From Thiemannella venezuelensis (lineage in GTDB: Bacteria; Actinomycetota; Actinomycetes; Streptosporangiales; Streptosporangiaceae), in assembly GCF_014203605.1 (NCBI RefSeq), contig NZ_JACHJJ010000042.1, forward strand, positions 1-34,166: a stretch of 34,166 bases of DNA. The letters run 5' to 3'. Of the stretch, positions 6,489-14,321 are shown piece by piece. The translations under genes and the position numbers were made by a program. Each line of letters opens with the position of its first letter. Within the stretch, counting starts at the first letter, position 1. The notes beneath the pieces are model-generated. The model made no database searches. It was not told the DNA's origin and worked only from the letters and a program-made list of their open reading frames with translations.

Positions 6489-7451
6489 GTGGATCCGCAT
6501 CTGCTGCGCACGTTCGTCACCGTCGCCCGCCTGGGCTCGTTCTCCGCGGCGGCCGGGGAGCTCGGATACACCCAGTCGGCGGTGTCCCAGCAGGTGGCGG
6601 CGTTGGAGGCGGACCTCGGGGCGCCGCTGCTGCACCGCCGCCCGGTGGCGCCCACCCCGGCCGGGCGGCGCCTGCTGGAGCACGCCGAACCGCTGCTGCT
6701 GCGTCACCGGGCCGCCCGCGCCGACGTGCTGCGCGCCGCGGCCGGGCCGCCGCGCAGCCTGGTCGTGGCCGCCTCCCCGCTGGCCTGCCCGCCCGGAATC
6801 GCCCGCCGCCTGCGCGGCCCGCGCCTGGAGGTGACGCTGCGCACCGTGGGCCGCCGGGACGTCGCCGAGCAGGTCGCCTCCGGCGCGGCCGGGGTGGGGC
6901 TGCTCGACGGGATCTCCGCGCCCAGCGACCCGCTGCGCCTGCCCGACGTCGGCCCGCTGACCGCCGTCGGCGTGGCCGAGGAACGCCTGCTGGTGGTCCT
7001 GCCCGCGGGCCATCCGCTGGCGGGCGGACGCGGCCTGGCCCTGGCCGACCTGGACGGCGCGCTGTGGCTGCAGGCCCCGGCGGCGGTCGCGGTGGAGCGG
7101 CTGCGCGAGATGGCCGGCCTGCCCGCCGGTCAGGAGGGCTTCCGGGTCGCCTTCCGCTACGACGGCCACGATCTGCGCACGGTGCTGTCCCTGGTCGCGG
7201 CCGGGCACGGCCTGACCCTGCTGCCCGCCTCGGCCCTCGCCGCGGAGCGGGCCGCGGGGCGGCCTGCGGGGCGGGAAGGGGCGGGCGGCGGCGCGGGCCC
7301 GGTGGCCGGGCCGGGCGTCGTCGGCGTCCCGCTGGCCGCGCCGCGCGTGGTGCACCGGGTGGAGGTGCTGCACGGCCCCCTGCAGGGCCCGCCGGCCGCT
7401 CTGGTGGGCGGGCTGACCGGCTCGCCGGGCGCCGGGGACCGGGCTCCCTGA
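6489..7451 (+). CDS. LysR-family transcriptional regulator
   Basis: A 320-residue regulator. The winged HTH at residues 1-60 is canonical: LLRTFVTVARLGSFSAAAGE, then LGYTQSAVSQQVAALEADLG and APLLHRR. The LysR substrate-binding (PBP2-like) domain covers about 90-300. The C-terminal part has a low-complexity Gly/Ala/Pro insert at about 245-275 (AAGRPAGREGAGGGAGPVAG) that may weaken or lengthen the effector domain. The GTG at 6489 lies shortly after a GATACT box and gives the usual MDPHLLRTF start. It is divergent from the amidotransferase-like gene, so regulation of that gene is the simplest proposal. The effector is unknown. Confidence 0.9.
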   Translation: MDPHLLRTFVTVARLGSFSAAAGELGYTQSAVSQQVAALEADLGAPLLHRRPVAPTPAGRRLLEHAEPLLLRHRAARADVLRAAAGPPRSLVVAASPLACPPGIARRLRGPRLEVTLRTVGRRDVAEQVASGAAGVGLLDGISAPSDPLRLPDVGPLTAVGVAEERLLVVLPAGHPLAGGRGLALADLDGALWLQAPAAVAVERLREMAGLPAGQEGFRVAFRYDGHDLRTVLSLVAAGHGLTLLPASALAAERAAGRPAGREGAGGGAGPVAGPGVVGVPLAAPRVVHRVEVLHGPLQGPPAALVGGLTGSPGAGDRAP

Positions 7452-7536
7452 CCGGGGGGCCGCCCGGGGCGCGGCCACCCCGGCCAGGCGGCTCGCGGCC
7501 CGGCCGGCTGGCGGAACGGGCGGCCGGGCCGGCCGC

Positions 7537-8892
7537 TCAGCTCCGCCAGCCGTCCGGGTCCACGCCGCCGGGCACGCCGGCCGCCGGGTCGTACGGCGTG
7601 CGGGTGAAGACGAAGGTGTTGAGGTCCAGATGGCTGAGCGAGCCGTCCGGGCGGCGGACGACGCGCAGCGTCTCCCCGGCGTAGTAGCCGTCCAGGCCCG
7701 TCCAGGTGCCGTCGTCCCGGGCGGTGAAGCGGGAGGCGCGGCCCGGCCCGCCCAGCGGGACCAGCGACAGCTCCCGGCCGCCCGGCAGCCGCAGCGCGTA
7801 GGCGGCCGGCCCCCAGTACCAGGGGCCGGCCAGCTCCATCAGGTCCGGGTCGGGCTCGGCGGGCGCCCACTCGGCGGGCAGGCGCGGTTCGTGCTGGTCC
7901 AGGATCGCCAGCAGGTCGGTCAGCAGGGTCCGGCTCACCCCGGAGGTGGCGTTGGCCATGAACAGCACGCCCGTCCGGTCCGCCGGGTCGGCCCAGACCG
8001 TGGCCAGGAAGCCCGGCATGGACCCGGTGTGCCCGGCCAGGCGGCGCCCGCCCGCCCGGGCCAGCTGCAGGCCCAGGCCGTACCCGCCGGTCCAGGCGTC
8101 GCCGTCGTCGACGATCGCGGGCTCGCGCATCTCCGCCAGCGTCGCCCCGGCCAGCACGCCGCCGGTGTCGCCGGCCACGAACGCCGCCCACCGGGCCAGG
8201 TCGGCCGGGGTGGACCAGATCTGCCCGGCCGGGGCCATGGCGACCGCGTCGTGCTCGGGCTCGGGCAGCAGCACGTCCGCCCACGGGTGCACGGCGTAAC
8301 CGGCGGCGTGCGGGGCGCGCGGCCGGGTGGTGGTGTCGTCCATGCCCAGGGGCGCCAGGACCTCCCGGCGCACGGCCTGCGCCCAGTCCACGCCGCGGTG
8401 CCGGGCCACCAGCTCGCCCAGCAGGCCGAAGCCCAGGTTGGAGTAGTGGTAGCGGCGGCCGGGCCGGTGCCGGGAGGTCTCCGGGCCGAGCAGGGCCAGC
8501 AGCTCCTCGAACGGCATGCCGGGCGTGCGCTCCCACCACTGGCCCGGCGGCTCGGCGGTCAGCCCGCCGGTGTGCGAGAGCAGCTGGGCGACGGTCACCT
8601 CGTCCACCGGCGTGCCGGGGACGTGCTTGCCGATCGGGTCGAGCAGGTCCAGGCGGCCCTCGTCGCGCAGCCGCATGACGACGACGGCGACCATGCTCTT
8701 GGTGATCGACCCGATCCGGTACTGGGTGGCCTCGCCGGGCAGGGCCTCCCCGACCCGGCCGCGCGCGCCGAACCAGGCGATGCGCCCGTCACGCACCACG
8801 GCCGCGGCCAGGGACGGCAGGCGCGACTCGGCCTGCTCCACCGCGACCCTGCGCAGCAGCGCGCGGGCCGTACTCTCCAGAACCGGCGACAT
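7537..8892 (-). CDS. Beta-lactamase-fold serine hydrolase (class C / esterase-like)
   Basis: A 451-residue penicillin-binding-protein-like hydrolase. The S-x-x-K nucleophile motif is S62-I-T-K65, the Y-x-N motif is Y150-S-N152 and the third motif is H288-T-G-S. The HTG variant is usual in esterases and D-aminopeptidase-like members rather than true beta-lactamases. No signal peptide or membrane anchor is seen, so it is probably cytoplasmic. Residues after about 350 form an extra C-terminal domain with WYWGPAAYALRLPGGRELSL, like the beta-barrel of D-aminopeptidase relatives. The ATG at 8892 is preferred to a TTG at 8898 because GGGGAGGGG is then about 8 bases away. It lies 70 bp downstream of the helicase gene on the same strand and could be co-transcribed. 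Confidence 0.88.
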   Translation of the reverse strand: MSPVLESTARALLRRVAVEQAESRLPSLAAAVVRDGRIAWFGARGRVGEALPGEATQYRIGSITKSMVAVVVMRLRDEGRLDLLDPIGKHVPGTPVDEVTVAQLLSHTGGLTAEPPGQWWERTPGMPFEELLALLGPETSRHRPGRRYHYSNLGFGLLGELVARHRGVDWAQAVRREVLAPLGMDDTTTRPRAPHAAGYAVHPWADVLLPEPEHDAVAMAPAGQIWSTPADLARWAAFVAGDTGGVLAGATLAEMREPAIVDDGDAWTGGYGLGLQLARAGGRRLAGHTGSMPGFLATVWADPADRTGVLFMANATSGVSRTLLTDLLAILDQHEPRLPAEWAPAEPDPDLMELAGPWYWGPAAYALRLPGGRELSLVPLGGPGRASRFTARDDGTWTGLDGYYAGETLRVVRRPDGSLSHLDLNTFVFTRTPYDPAAGVPGGVDPDGWRS

Positions 8893-8962
8893 CGACAAGA
8901 CCCCTCCCCGAGACGACTGAGATCGCCCCAGGTTAGTGCCGCCCCGGCGGCCGCGGCATGGG

Positions 8963-11440
8963 CTACGGGGCCATCAGCCGCGACAACGTCTCCGGCAGCG
9001 GGCCGGTGTGCGCCACGGCCAGCCGCCGGGTGGCGCGGGTGAGCGCGACGTACAGGTCCCGGCCGCCCATCGGCCCCCGGGAGAGGATCTCGGCGGGCTC
9101 GACGACGACGACCGCGTCGAACTCCAGCCCCTTGGCCGCGGCCGGCGTCAGCACGGCGACCGGGCGGTCGAGCACGTCGGCGGCGTCGTGCGGGAACAGC
9201 GCGTCCACCTCGGCGTGCCGGGCATCGGGGACGATCACCGCCAGCCGCCCCTCGGACGCCTGGGCGGCCTCGGCCGGGTCCGGTCCGGCGAGTTCCGCCC
9301 TGATCGCCGCCAGCTCCGCCTCCACCAGGGCGGACAGGCCCGCGAGCCCGCCCCGCTCCTGCGCCGCGCCGGAGGCGTCCAGCCGCACCGCGCGCGGCGG
9401 GGCGCCGCCCTCGCGGACCGACTCGGGGGCCTCCTGACCCGGGGCGACCGCGGCCAGGACGCCGGCGGCCAACTCCATGATCGGCGCCGGGGTTCGGTAG
9501 TTGACCGTCAGGCGCTCCTCGCGCCAGCGGCCCTCGACGTAGGGGTCGAGCATCTGGCCCCACGAGCGGGCCCCCGCGGCCGAGCCGGTCTGGGCCAGGT
9601 CGCCGACGACCGTCAGCGAGCGGGCCGGGACCCGCCGCATCACCGTCCGCCACGCCATCGCCGACAACTCCTGCGCCTCGTCCACGATGACGTGCCCGTA
9701 GGCCCAGGTGCGGTCGGCGGCGGCCCGCTGGGCGGTGGTGGTCTCCGGGCCGCGGTCGTGGTGGCGCCCGGCCAGCGACCCGGCCTCCACCAGCCGGGTC
9801 TCCACCAGCCCGCTCTCCACCAGGCCGGTGAACTCCAGCACGCCCTGCGCGTACGCCGCCTCCTGCCGCCGCCGCTCCGCCTCGGCCGCGCGGGCGGCCC
9901 GCTCCGCGGTGCCGTCGGAGCCGAGCAGTTCGGCGGCCTCGTCCAGCAGCGGGACGTCGCCCGGCGTCCACGGCGCGCCGTACGGCCGGGCCAGGGCGGC
10001 GCGCTCGGCGGGCGAGAGCTGCGGCGCGGCCGAGGCGATCGCGGCGGGATCGGCCAGGAACTCGCCGACCAGCCGCTCGGGGGTGAGGTACGGCCACAGC
10101 CCTTCCACCGCCTCGCGCACCGCCGGATACGTCCACAGGGCCTTGCGGGCGTAGCGCAGATCCTCGGCGGCCTCCTCCGGATCGGCGGCCTCCCCGCCCT
10201 CGTCACCGCCCTCGCCGCCGGCGGCGGCGAGCAGCGCGTCCAGTTCGGCGGCCTCCTCCGGCGGGAGCGCGGCGAGCTCGTCCAGCCGGGCGGCCTGGTC
10301 GGCGGCCAGCGCGGTGAGCACGTCCAGGGCGAACAGCCGCCGCGCCGCGTTGTGCGGAAGGCCGGAGCCCCTGGCCCGCTCCCGGGCGGCGGCGCAGGCG
10401 GCGCGGGAGGCGCTGATCGTCATCTCCTCCACCACGACCTCCACCCCGCCGCGGATCGAGGTCCGCACCGGGATCGAGACCTCCAGGTTCCCGGCGGGCA
10501 GGCGCTGGCGGTCGCGCACCGCGGCGGCGACGACGGCCGCCATGCGCGCGTCGCCCTTGACGGCCGCGGCGGCGGGGGAGTCGGCGGCGGTGGCGCGCAC
10601 CCCGGGGTACAGCTCGCCCAGGGTGGCCACCACCACGTCGGTCTCGCCGAGGGAGGGCAGCACCTGGGCGATGTAGCGGGAGAACAGCGTGTTGGGGCCG
10701 ACGACGAGCACGCCGCGCCGCGCCAGCACCTCCCGGTGGGTGTAGAGCAGGTAGGCGGCCCGGTGCAGGGCGGCGACGGTCTTGCCGGTGCCGGGCCCGC
10801 CGTGCACGACCAGCGCTCCGGCCAGGCCGGAGCGGATCACCCGGTCCTGCTCGGTCTGGATGGTGGCCACCACCTCTCCCATCCGCCCGGTACGGCCCCG
10901 CCGCAGCGCCGCCATCAGCGCGGCCTCCCCGACCAGGCCGCGCCGGTCGCCCTCGCCCAGCCGCTCCAGGTCGAACACCTCGTCGTCGACCCCGACCACG
11001 GTCCGGTCGCGGGTGTGCAGGTGGCGGCGGCGGGCCAGCGGGCCGGGGTCGCCGGCGGTGGCGGTGTAGAAGGGGCGGGCGGCGGGGGCGCGCCAGTCGG
11101 TGAGGACGATCTCGCCGTCGGCGCCGCGCAACCCGGTCCGCCCGATGGAGTGGCTCCGGCCGCCGGTCTCGTCGATCCTGCCGAAGCACAGGCCGTGCTC
11201 GACGGCCGAGAGCCGGGCCAGGCGGCGGGAGTGCTCGGCGGCGGAGACCTCGCGCTCGACCACGGCCTGGCGCGAACCGCCGGCCCGGCCCGCCGACAGG
11301 ACGGCGGCCAGCGCGGTGCGGGCCTGTTCGCGGGCGGCGTCGAGGCGTTCGTAGAGCCGGGTCAGGAGGGCCTGCTCGGTGCGGAGCGCGGCGGAGAGGG
11401 CGGTCGCGGGGCGGGCGGGTCCCGGTTGACGGGGCGACAT
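8963..11440 (-). CDS. helR: HelD/HelR-type superfamily 1 helicase-like ATPase (RNA polymerase recycling)
   Basis: An 825-residue UvrD-like ATPase. The N-terminal helical stretch at about 18-80 (LRTEQALLTRLYERLDAARE) is the coiled coil that in HelD inserts into the RNA polymerase secondary channel. Walker A is HGGPGTGKT at 213-221, Walker B is VDEAQELSAMAWR with D587, followed by GDLAQTG, NYRTP and the C-terminal motifs AKGLEFD and YVALTRATRRL. The pattern and length match actinobacterial HelR/HelD, which strip RNA polymerase from stalled complexes; HelR confers rifampicin tolerance in Mycobacterium abscessus and Streptomyces. The ATG at 11440 is chosen over one at 11461 because AGGAGG lies 11 bases upstream. 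The gene symbol is a family assignment; a general UvrD-like function is the alternative. Confidence 0.8.
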   Translation of the reverse strand: MSPRQPGPARPATALSAALRTEQALLTRLYERLDAAREQARTALAAVLSAGRAGGSRQAVVEREVSAAEHSRRLARLSAVEHGLCFGRIDETGGRSHSIGRTGLRGADGEIVLTDWRAPAARPFYTATAGDPGPLARRRHLHTRDRTVVGVDDEVFDLERLGEGDRRGLVGEAALMAALRRGRTGRMGEVVATIQTEQDRVIRSGLAGALVVHGGPGTGKTVAALHRAAYLLYTHREVLARRGVLVVGPNTLFSRYIAQVLPSLGETDVVVATLGELYPGVRATAADSPAAAAVKGDARMAAVVAAAVRDRQRLPAGNLEVSIPVRTSIRGGVEVVVEEMTISASRAACAAARERARGSGLPHNAARRLFALDVLTALAADQAARLDELAALPPEEAAELDALLAAAGGEGGDEGGEAADPEEAAEDLRYARKALWTYPAVREAVEGLWPYLTPERLVGEFLADPAAIASAAPQLSPAERAALARPYGAPWTPGDVPLLDEAAELLGSDGTAERAARAAEAERRRQEAAYAQGVLEFTGLVESGLVETRLVEAGSLAGRHHDRGPETTTAQRAAADRTWAYGHVIVDEAQELSAMAWRTVMRRVPARSLTVVGDLAQTGSAAGARSWGQMLDPYVEGRWREERLTVNYRTPAPIMELAAGVLAAVAPGQEAPESVREGGAPPRAVRLDASGAAQERGGLAGLSALVEAELAAIRAELAGPDPAEAAQASEGRLAVIVPDARHAEVDALFPHDAADVLDRPVAVLTPAAAKGLEFDAVVVVEPAEILSRGPMGGRDLYVALTRATRRLAVAHTGPLPETLSRLMAP

Positions 11441-11470
11441 CTTTTTGCTATCCTCCTGCATAGTGGGTTA

Positions 11471-11505
11471 TTTATATGCTCGAATAGCCGAAAGGGCTGA
11501 GCATA
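11471..11505 (-). promoter_or_regulatory. Promoter of the HelR-type gene with 7-bp inverted repeat
   Basis: On the minus strand TATAAA at 11476-11471 is a good -10 candidate in an AT-rich pocket about 31 bases before the chosen start. TATGCTC at 11475-11481 and GAGCATA at 11499-11505 form a perfect inverted repeat, with a nested AGCC/GGCT pair at 11486-11489 and 11495-11498. It covers the space between -10 and -35 and is well placed for a repressor or a cruciform. I could not match it to a known rifampicin-responsive element. Confidence 0.5.
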
Positions 11506-11792
11506 CCTCTTCCGCCACGCCGTGTCACCCCCTCCTCGCCGCGGACGACGCCGCCCGGATGCCATGAGTGCCCGGATGCCATGAGTGCCCGGATGCCATG
11601 AGTGCCCGGATGCCATGAGTGCCCGGATGCCATGAGTGATGGACGGAGCACGCAGGGTGTCCGCCTACTCTGCAGGGGTGACCAGACAAGGGGCCGCAAG
11701 GCCGCGCTGTCGCGCGGTGAGAACCGCCGCTCCGCCGCCCGGTGCGGCCCCGCTCCCATCCCTCAGTTCCCATGTCACAAGGGTGTCGTCCG
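11506..11792. other. Gene-free divergent region between helR-like gene and PilZ gene
   Basis: No convincing coding sequence lies here. Besides the tandem repeat at 11553-11637 the region holds TACTCT at 11666-11671, a possible -10 box for the PilZ gene, and a GC-rich leader of about 120 bases. Open frames through the repeat exist on the minus strand only because the repeat lacks stops in those frames. Confidence 0.5.
11553..11637. repeat. Five perfect tandem copies of a 17-bp unit
   Basis: GCCCGGATGCCATGAGT is repeated five times without a single mismatch at 11553-11569, 11570-11586, 11587-11603, 11604-11620 and 11621-11637. The array lies between the divergent helR-like and PilZ genes, about 115 bp upstream of the first start and 155 bp upstream of the second. 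Perfect identity implies recent expansion or active homogenisation, so copy number may vary between strains. No spacers exist, so it is not a CRISPR array. Confidence 0.95.
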
Positions 11793-12455
11793 ATGACTCA
11801 GCTTCCCCCGCCGAAAAGCGCCCTGTACGTCTGCGTCGACGACGACACCGGGCACCGCTCCCGCCTCGAGGCGGTCGCCGGTGACGAGATCGTCGTCGTC
11901 GCGCCCGTCGAGGCCGAGAAACTGGTGGCCGCCGAAGTCGGCAGCCACCTGACGGTGTTCTGGATCGACGAGGGGGGCCGCGTCGTGCTCCCGGTCCGGC
12001 TGGAGCACATCGCCGCCGGCACGCCGGAGCGCTGGCGCGTGCGCCCGCTGGGCGAGCCGCGCCAGGCCGGCCGCCGGCAGCACGAGCGCGGCGGTGGCGG
12101 GGAGAAGATGCGGATCTCCACCCTGGCCGCCCGGCGTGCCGTCACCTTCGACAGCACCTTGCTCGACCTGAGCGAAAAGGCGCTCCGATGCTGGGCGCCC
12201 GCCTCCGACATCGCCGTGGGCGAGGAACTGCACGTCCAGGTCGTGCTCAGCAGCGGGATCCTGAGCCACATCGGGAAGGTCACCATCGTGCGCGAGGCCT
12301 CCGACGGCATCGGCCAGCACATCGTGGTGACCTTCCACCCGCTGGCCCCTCCCACGGTGCAGATCATCCGCCGCTACCTGTTCGCCTGGGAGAGCCGCCG
12401 CCGGGCCCTGCGGCCCGAGCGGGAGGCGGCCGGCGACGGCGCCGCGCGCCTGTGA
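11793..12455 (+). CDS. PilZ domain protein, putative c-di-GMP receptor
   Basis: A 220-residue cytoplasmic protein of YcgR-like layout. An N-terminal beta-rich domain at about 8-90 precedes a PilZ domain at about 94-200. The c-di-GMP-binding RxxxR motif is visible as R95-Q-H-E-R99, and the second motif, normally D/NxSxxG, reads D125-L-S127-E-K-A130, with Ala in place of Gly. Binding of cyclic di-GMP is plausible but the second motif is slightly degenerate. The ATG at 11793 has AAGGG nine bases upstream; an in-frame ATG at 11772 lacks a ribosome binding site. The neighbourhood gives no target, so the output (development, adhesion or other) is unknown. Confidence 0.82.
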   Translation: MTQLPPPKSALYVCVDDDTGHRSRLEAVAGDEIVVVAPVEAEKLVAAEVGSHLTVFWIDEGGRVVLPVRLEHIAAGTPERWRVRPLGEPRQAGRRQHERGGGGEKMRISTLAARRAVTFDSTLLDLSEKALRCWAPASDIAVGEELHVQVVLSSGILSHIGKVTIVREASDGIGQHIVVTFHPLAPPTVQIIRRYLFAWESRRRALRPEREAAGDGAARL

Positions 12456-12462
12456 CCCCCGG

Positions 12463-12493
12463 GGCGGGAGGGGCGGCGAGGCCCCCTCCCGCC
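12463..12493. terminator. Bidirectional stem-loop terminator
   Basis: GGCGGGAGGGG at 12463-12473 pairs perfectly with CCCCTCCCGCC at 12483-12493 around a 9-nt loop. It sits between the convergent PilZ and amine-oxidase-like genes. Confidence 0.75.
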
Positions 12494-12526
12494 GCCAGGC
12501 CGGCCGTACGGCCGCGCCGCTCCGGT

Positions 12527-14074
12527 TCAGGGGACCGGGACCAGGTCGGGGCCGACGATGTGGCCCTGGTGCGGGTGCGGAGCGTTCTGGTCGTGGCGGA
12601 AGTGCCCGGCGTACCAGACGACGACGTTGGTGCCGCTGACGCTCTCGCCGTTGACGAACCGGTCGAGCATCGCCCGGTTGTCCCCGTCGGGGTTGCCGTC
12701 GTACAGCTCGCTCGCCCGGCGGCGCAGGAACCACAGGTCGCTGATGCCGTACGGGTCGGTGGTGTTGTCGTGCCCGCCGGGCACGATCCGGTAGCCGCGG
12801 CCGCTGGACTTGTCGGTGACCTGCCAGAACCGGGCCGGGGGGCGGCGCCTGCGGGAGGTCTCCCGCACGATGGGCGTGCCGACCGGGGCGTCGGCGGCGC
12901 CGTCGAACTGCTCGATCACGTCGTTGTCGGACCCCTCGACGTCGAAGTCGAAGCGCCAGTAGACGTGGTGGCGGTGGCGCATGCAGGTGCGCGGGTTGCG
13001 CACCCCGGCGAAGCCGAACCGCGGCCGGACCGCGCCGTCGTCGGCCAGCCGCCACTCCGAGACGTACCGGTACCAGCCGGCCGCGATCTCGCTGACGATC
13101 CGCAGTTCGCCGCCGTGGTCGTGGAAGGCCACGCCCTGGAAGTCGCCCGCGTCGTTGTCGGGCCGCTCCAGGATCGTCTTCGGCGCGCGGTCGCAGATCC
13201 GCCAGCCCCAGCCGACCGGGTCGGTGCCGGTCGCCGAGAAGCGCGTCTCCTGGTTCTGCCAGTCGCGGAAGGTGACGCCGTCCTCCTCGTACTGGACGTT
13301 GAGGATCGGCACGTGCGCCTGGCGGAAGACCAGCCTGCCCCGGTAGCGGACCTCGCGCAGCTCCACCCCCGAGCCGTCCCCGGGATCCTGCGGGGCCGAG
13401 GCGCGGGGCCGGACCACGACCAGGTTCCACAGCTCGGCGCCGCCGTCGAGCACGCGCAGCCGCACCGCGTCCGGGCCGCCCCGGTCGCGCAGGCTCTCCA
13501 CCGGCGCGGGCAGGTGCGACTCGCAGTCGCCGGGGTGCATGGCGACGCCGACCCCGGCCGGGGACCAGTCGACGGTGCGGGCGGTGACGTCCACGGCGAC
13601 GATGCGGTGCCTGACGTCCCCTCCGGGCGTGTAGACGCCCAGGGTGGGGCGGCGCACGGTGGTGCCGTCGGGGTTCTCCAGGTCGGCCAGGGGCGGCATC
13701 GGCTGGTAGACGACCACGTCGTCGCCGGCCGGGAAGCGCTCGTCGGCCCGCAGGATCGCCGCCGCCGCCCGCAGCTCCTCCGGGCGCGGGTTGGGCCGGT
13801 AGGCGCTGGGCAGGACCTCGGCCTGCTCGGGCCGGTCGAGGGTGCCGCGCAGCTCCACCCCCCGGTTGGAGACCGGGTCGAACACACTCGCCCGGAACGG
13901 CGCCCGCTCGCCGGGCTCGCGGCTCAGGTCGACGGCCCGGCCCAGGATGAGCCGGTCGGCGTCGGCGGTCTCCAGGTGCGCCAGCACGGCGGGATGGGCC
14001 GCCGCGACCTGCCGCACCCGCTCGGCGCTCAGTCCCGGTTGCGGAACCGCCTCGATGATCACCCGTCTGGTCAT
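12527..14074 (-). CDS. Copper-amine-oxidase-like protein lacking the TPQ motif
   Basis: A 515-residue protein without a signal peptide. The C-terminal half matches the copper amine oxidase catalytic domain: FRQAHVPILNVQYEEDG (about 250-266), the HxH copper pair as H367-R-H369 followed by VYWRFDFDVEGSDND, and a late His-rich GHFRHDQNAPHPHQGH (490-505) near the third copper ligand. The cofactor motif, normally NY(D/E)Y with Tyr converted to topaquinone, reads W334-Y335-R336-Y337, so the essential Asn and acidic residue are missing. The length is also below the usual 630-750. It is likely a metal-binding homolog without normal amine oxidase chemistry. The ATG at 14074 has GGAGGA close upstream. 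Confidence 0.72.
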   Translation of the reverse strand: MTRRVIIEAVPQPGLSAERVRQVAAAHPAVLAHLETADADRLILGRAVDLSREPGERAPFRASVFDPVSNRGVELRGTLDRPEQAEVLPSAYRPNPRPEELRAAAAILRADERFPAGDDVVVYQPMPPLADLENPDGTTVRRPTLGVYTPGGDVRHRIVAVDVTARTVDWSPAGVGVAMHPGDCESHLPAPVESLRDRGGPDAVRLRVLDGGAELWNLVVVRPRASAPQDPGDGSGVELREVRYRGRLVFRQAHVPILNVQYEEDGVTFRDWQNQETRFSATGTDPVGWGWRICDRAPKTILERPDNDAGDFQGVAFHDHGGELRIVSEIAAGWYRYVSEWRLADDGAVRPRFGFAGVRNPRTCMRHRHHVYWRFDFDVEGSDNDVIEQFDGAADAPVGTPIVRETSRRRRPPARFWQVTDKSSGRGYRIVPGGHDNTTDPYGISDLWFLRRRASELYDGNPDGDNRAMLDRFVNGESVSGTNVVVWYAGHFRHDQNAPHPHQGHIVGPDLVPVP

Positions 14075-14321
14075 TCGTCCTCCCCGTTCACGTGTCGACG
14101 GCGCGCGCCGCCCCCCGAGTCCTCCGGCGCACCCCGTTCCTATCCCGGCGTCCGGGATGTTGGGAAGATCCAGAATCGCCCGAGTTCACCGTCCGGCTCG
14201 GCGGGCCCCGGCGCCGCTCCCGCCGGAACGGGTACGGCCTGCGCGATCAGTGAGCCGCAAGCCGGTTCCAAGCGGGCCCTCCTATCACTGGTGGTGAGGA
14301 GCAGCCGAGAGGGGAGAGACG
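14075..14321. promoter_or_regulatory. Divergent promoter region of amine-oxidase-like and secreted-protein genes
   Basis: These 247 bp hold the upstream regions of two divergent genes. No convincing -35/-10 pair or operator could be assigned. Open frames that cross it are shadows. Confidence 0.35.

Noticed and set aside
8936-11500. Very long plus-strand open frame (about 854 codons) opposite the helicase gene
   Set aside because: It is the antisense shadow of a high-GC gene: composition is Gly/Arg/Ala/Pro/His-rich with no domain, while the minus strand has complete helicase motifs.
11471-11505. Rifampicin-associated element upstream of the helR-like gene
   Set aside because: The inverted repeat present does not resemble the element as I recall it, so induction by rifampicin is not claimed.
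11553-11637. CRISPR array
   Set aside because: Units are directly adjacent with no spacers, unit length is only 17 bp and no cas gene is near.
11472-11759. Minus-strand ORFs reading His/Trp/Pro-Gly repeats through the tandem repeat
   Set aside because: The repeat simply lacks stops in those frames; starts lie inside the repeat and no ribosome binding site is specific to one frame.
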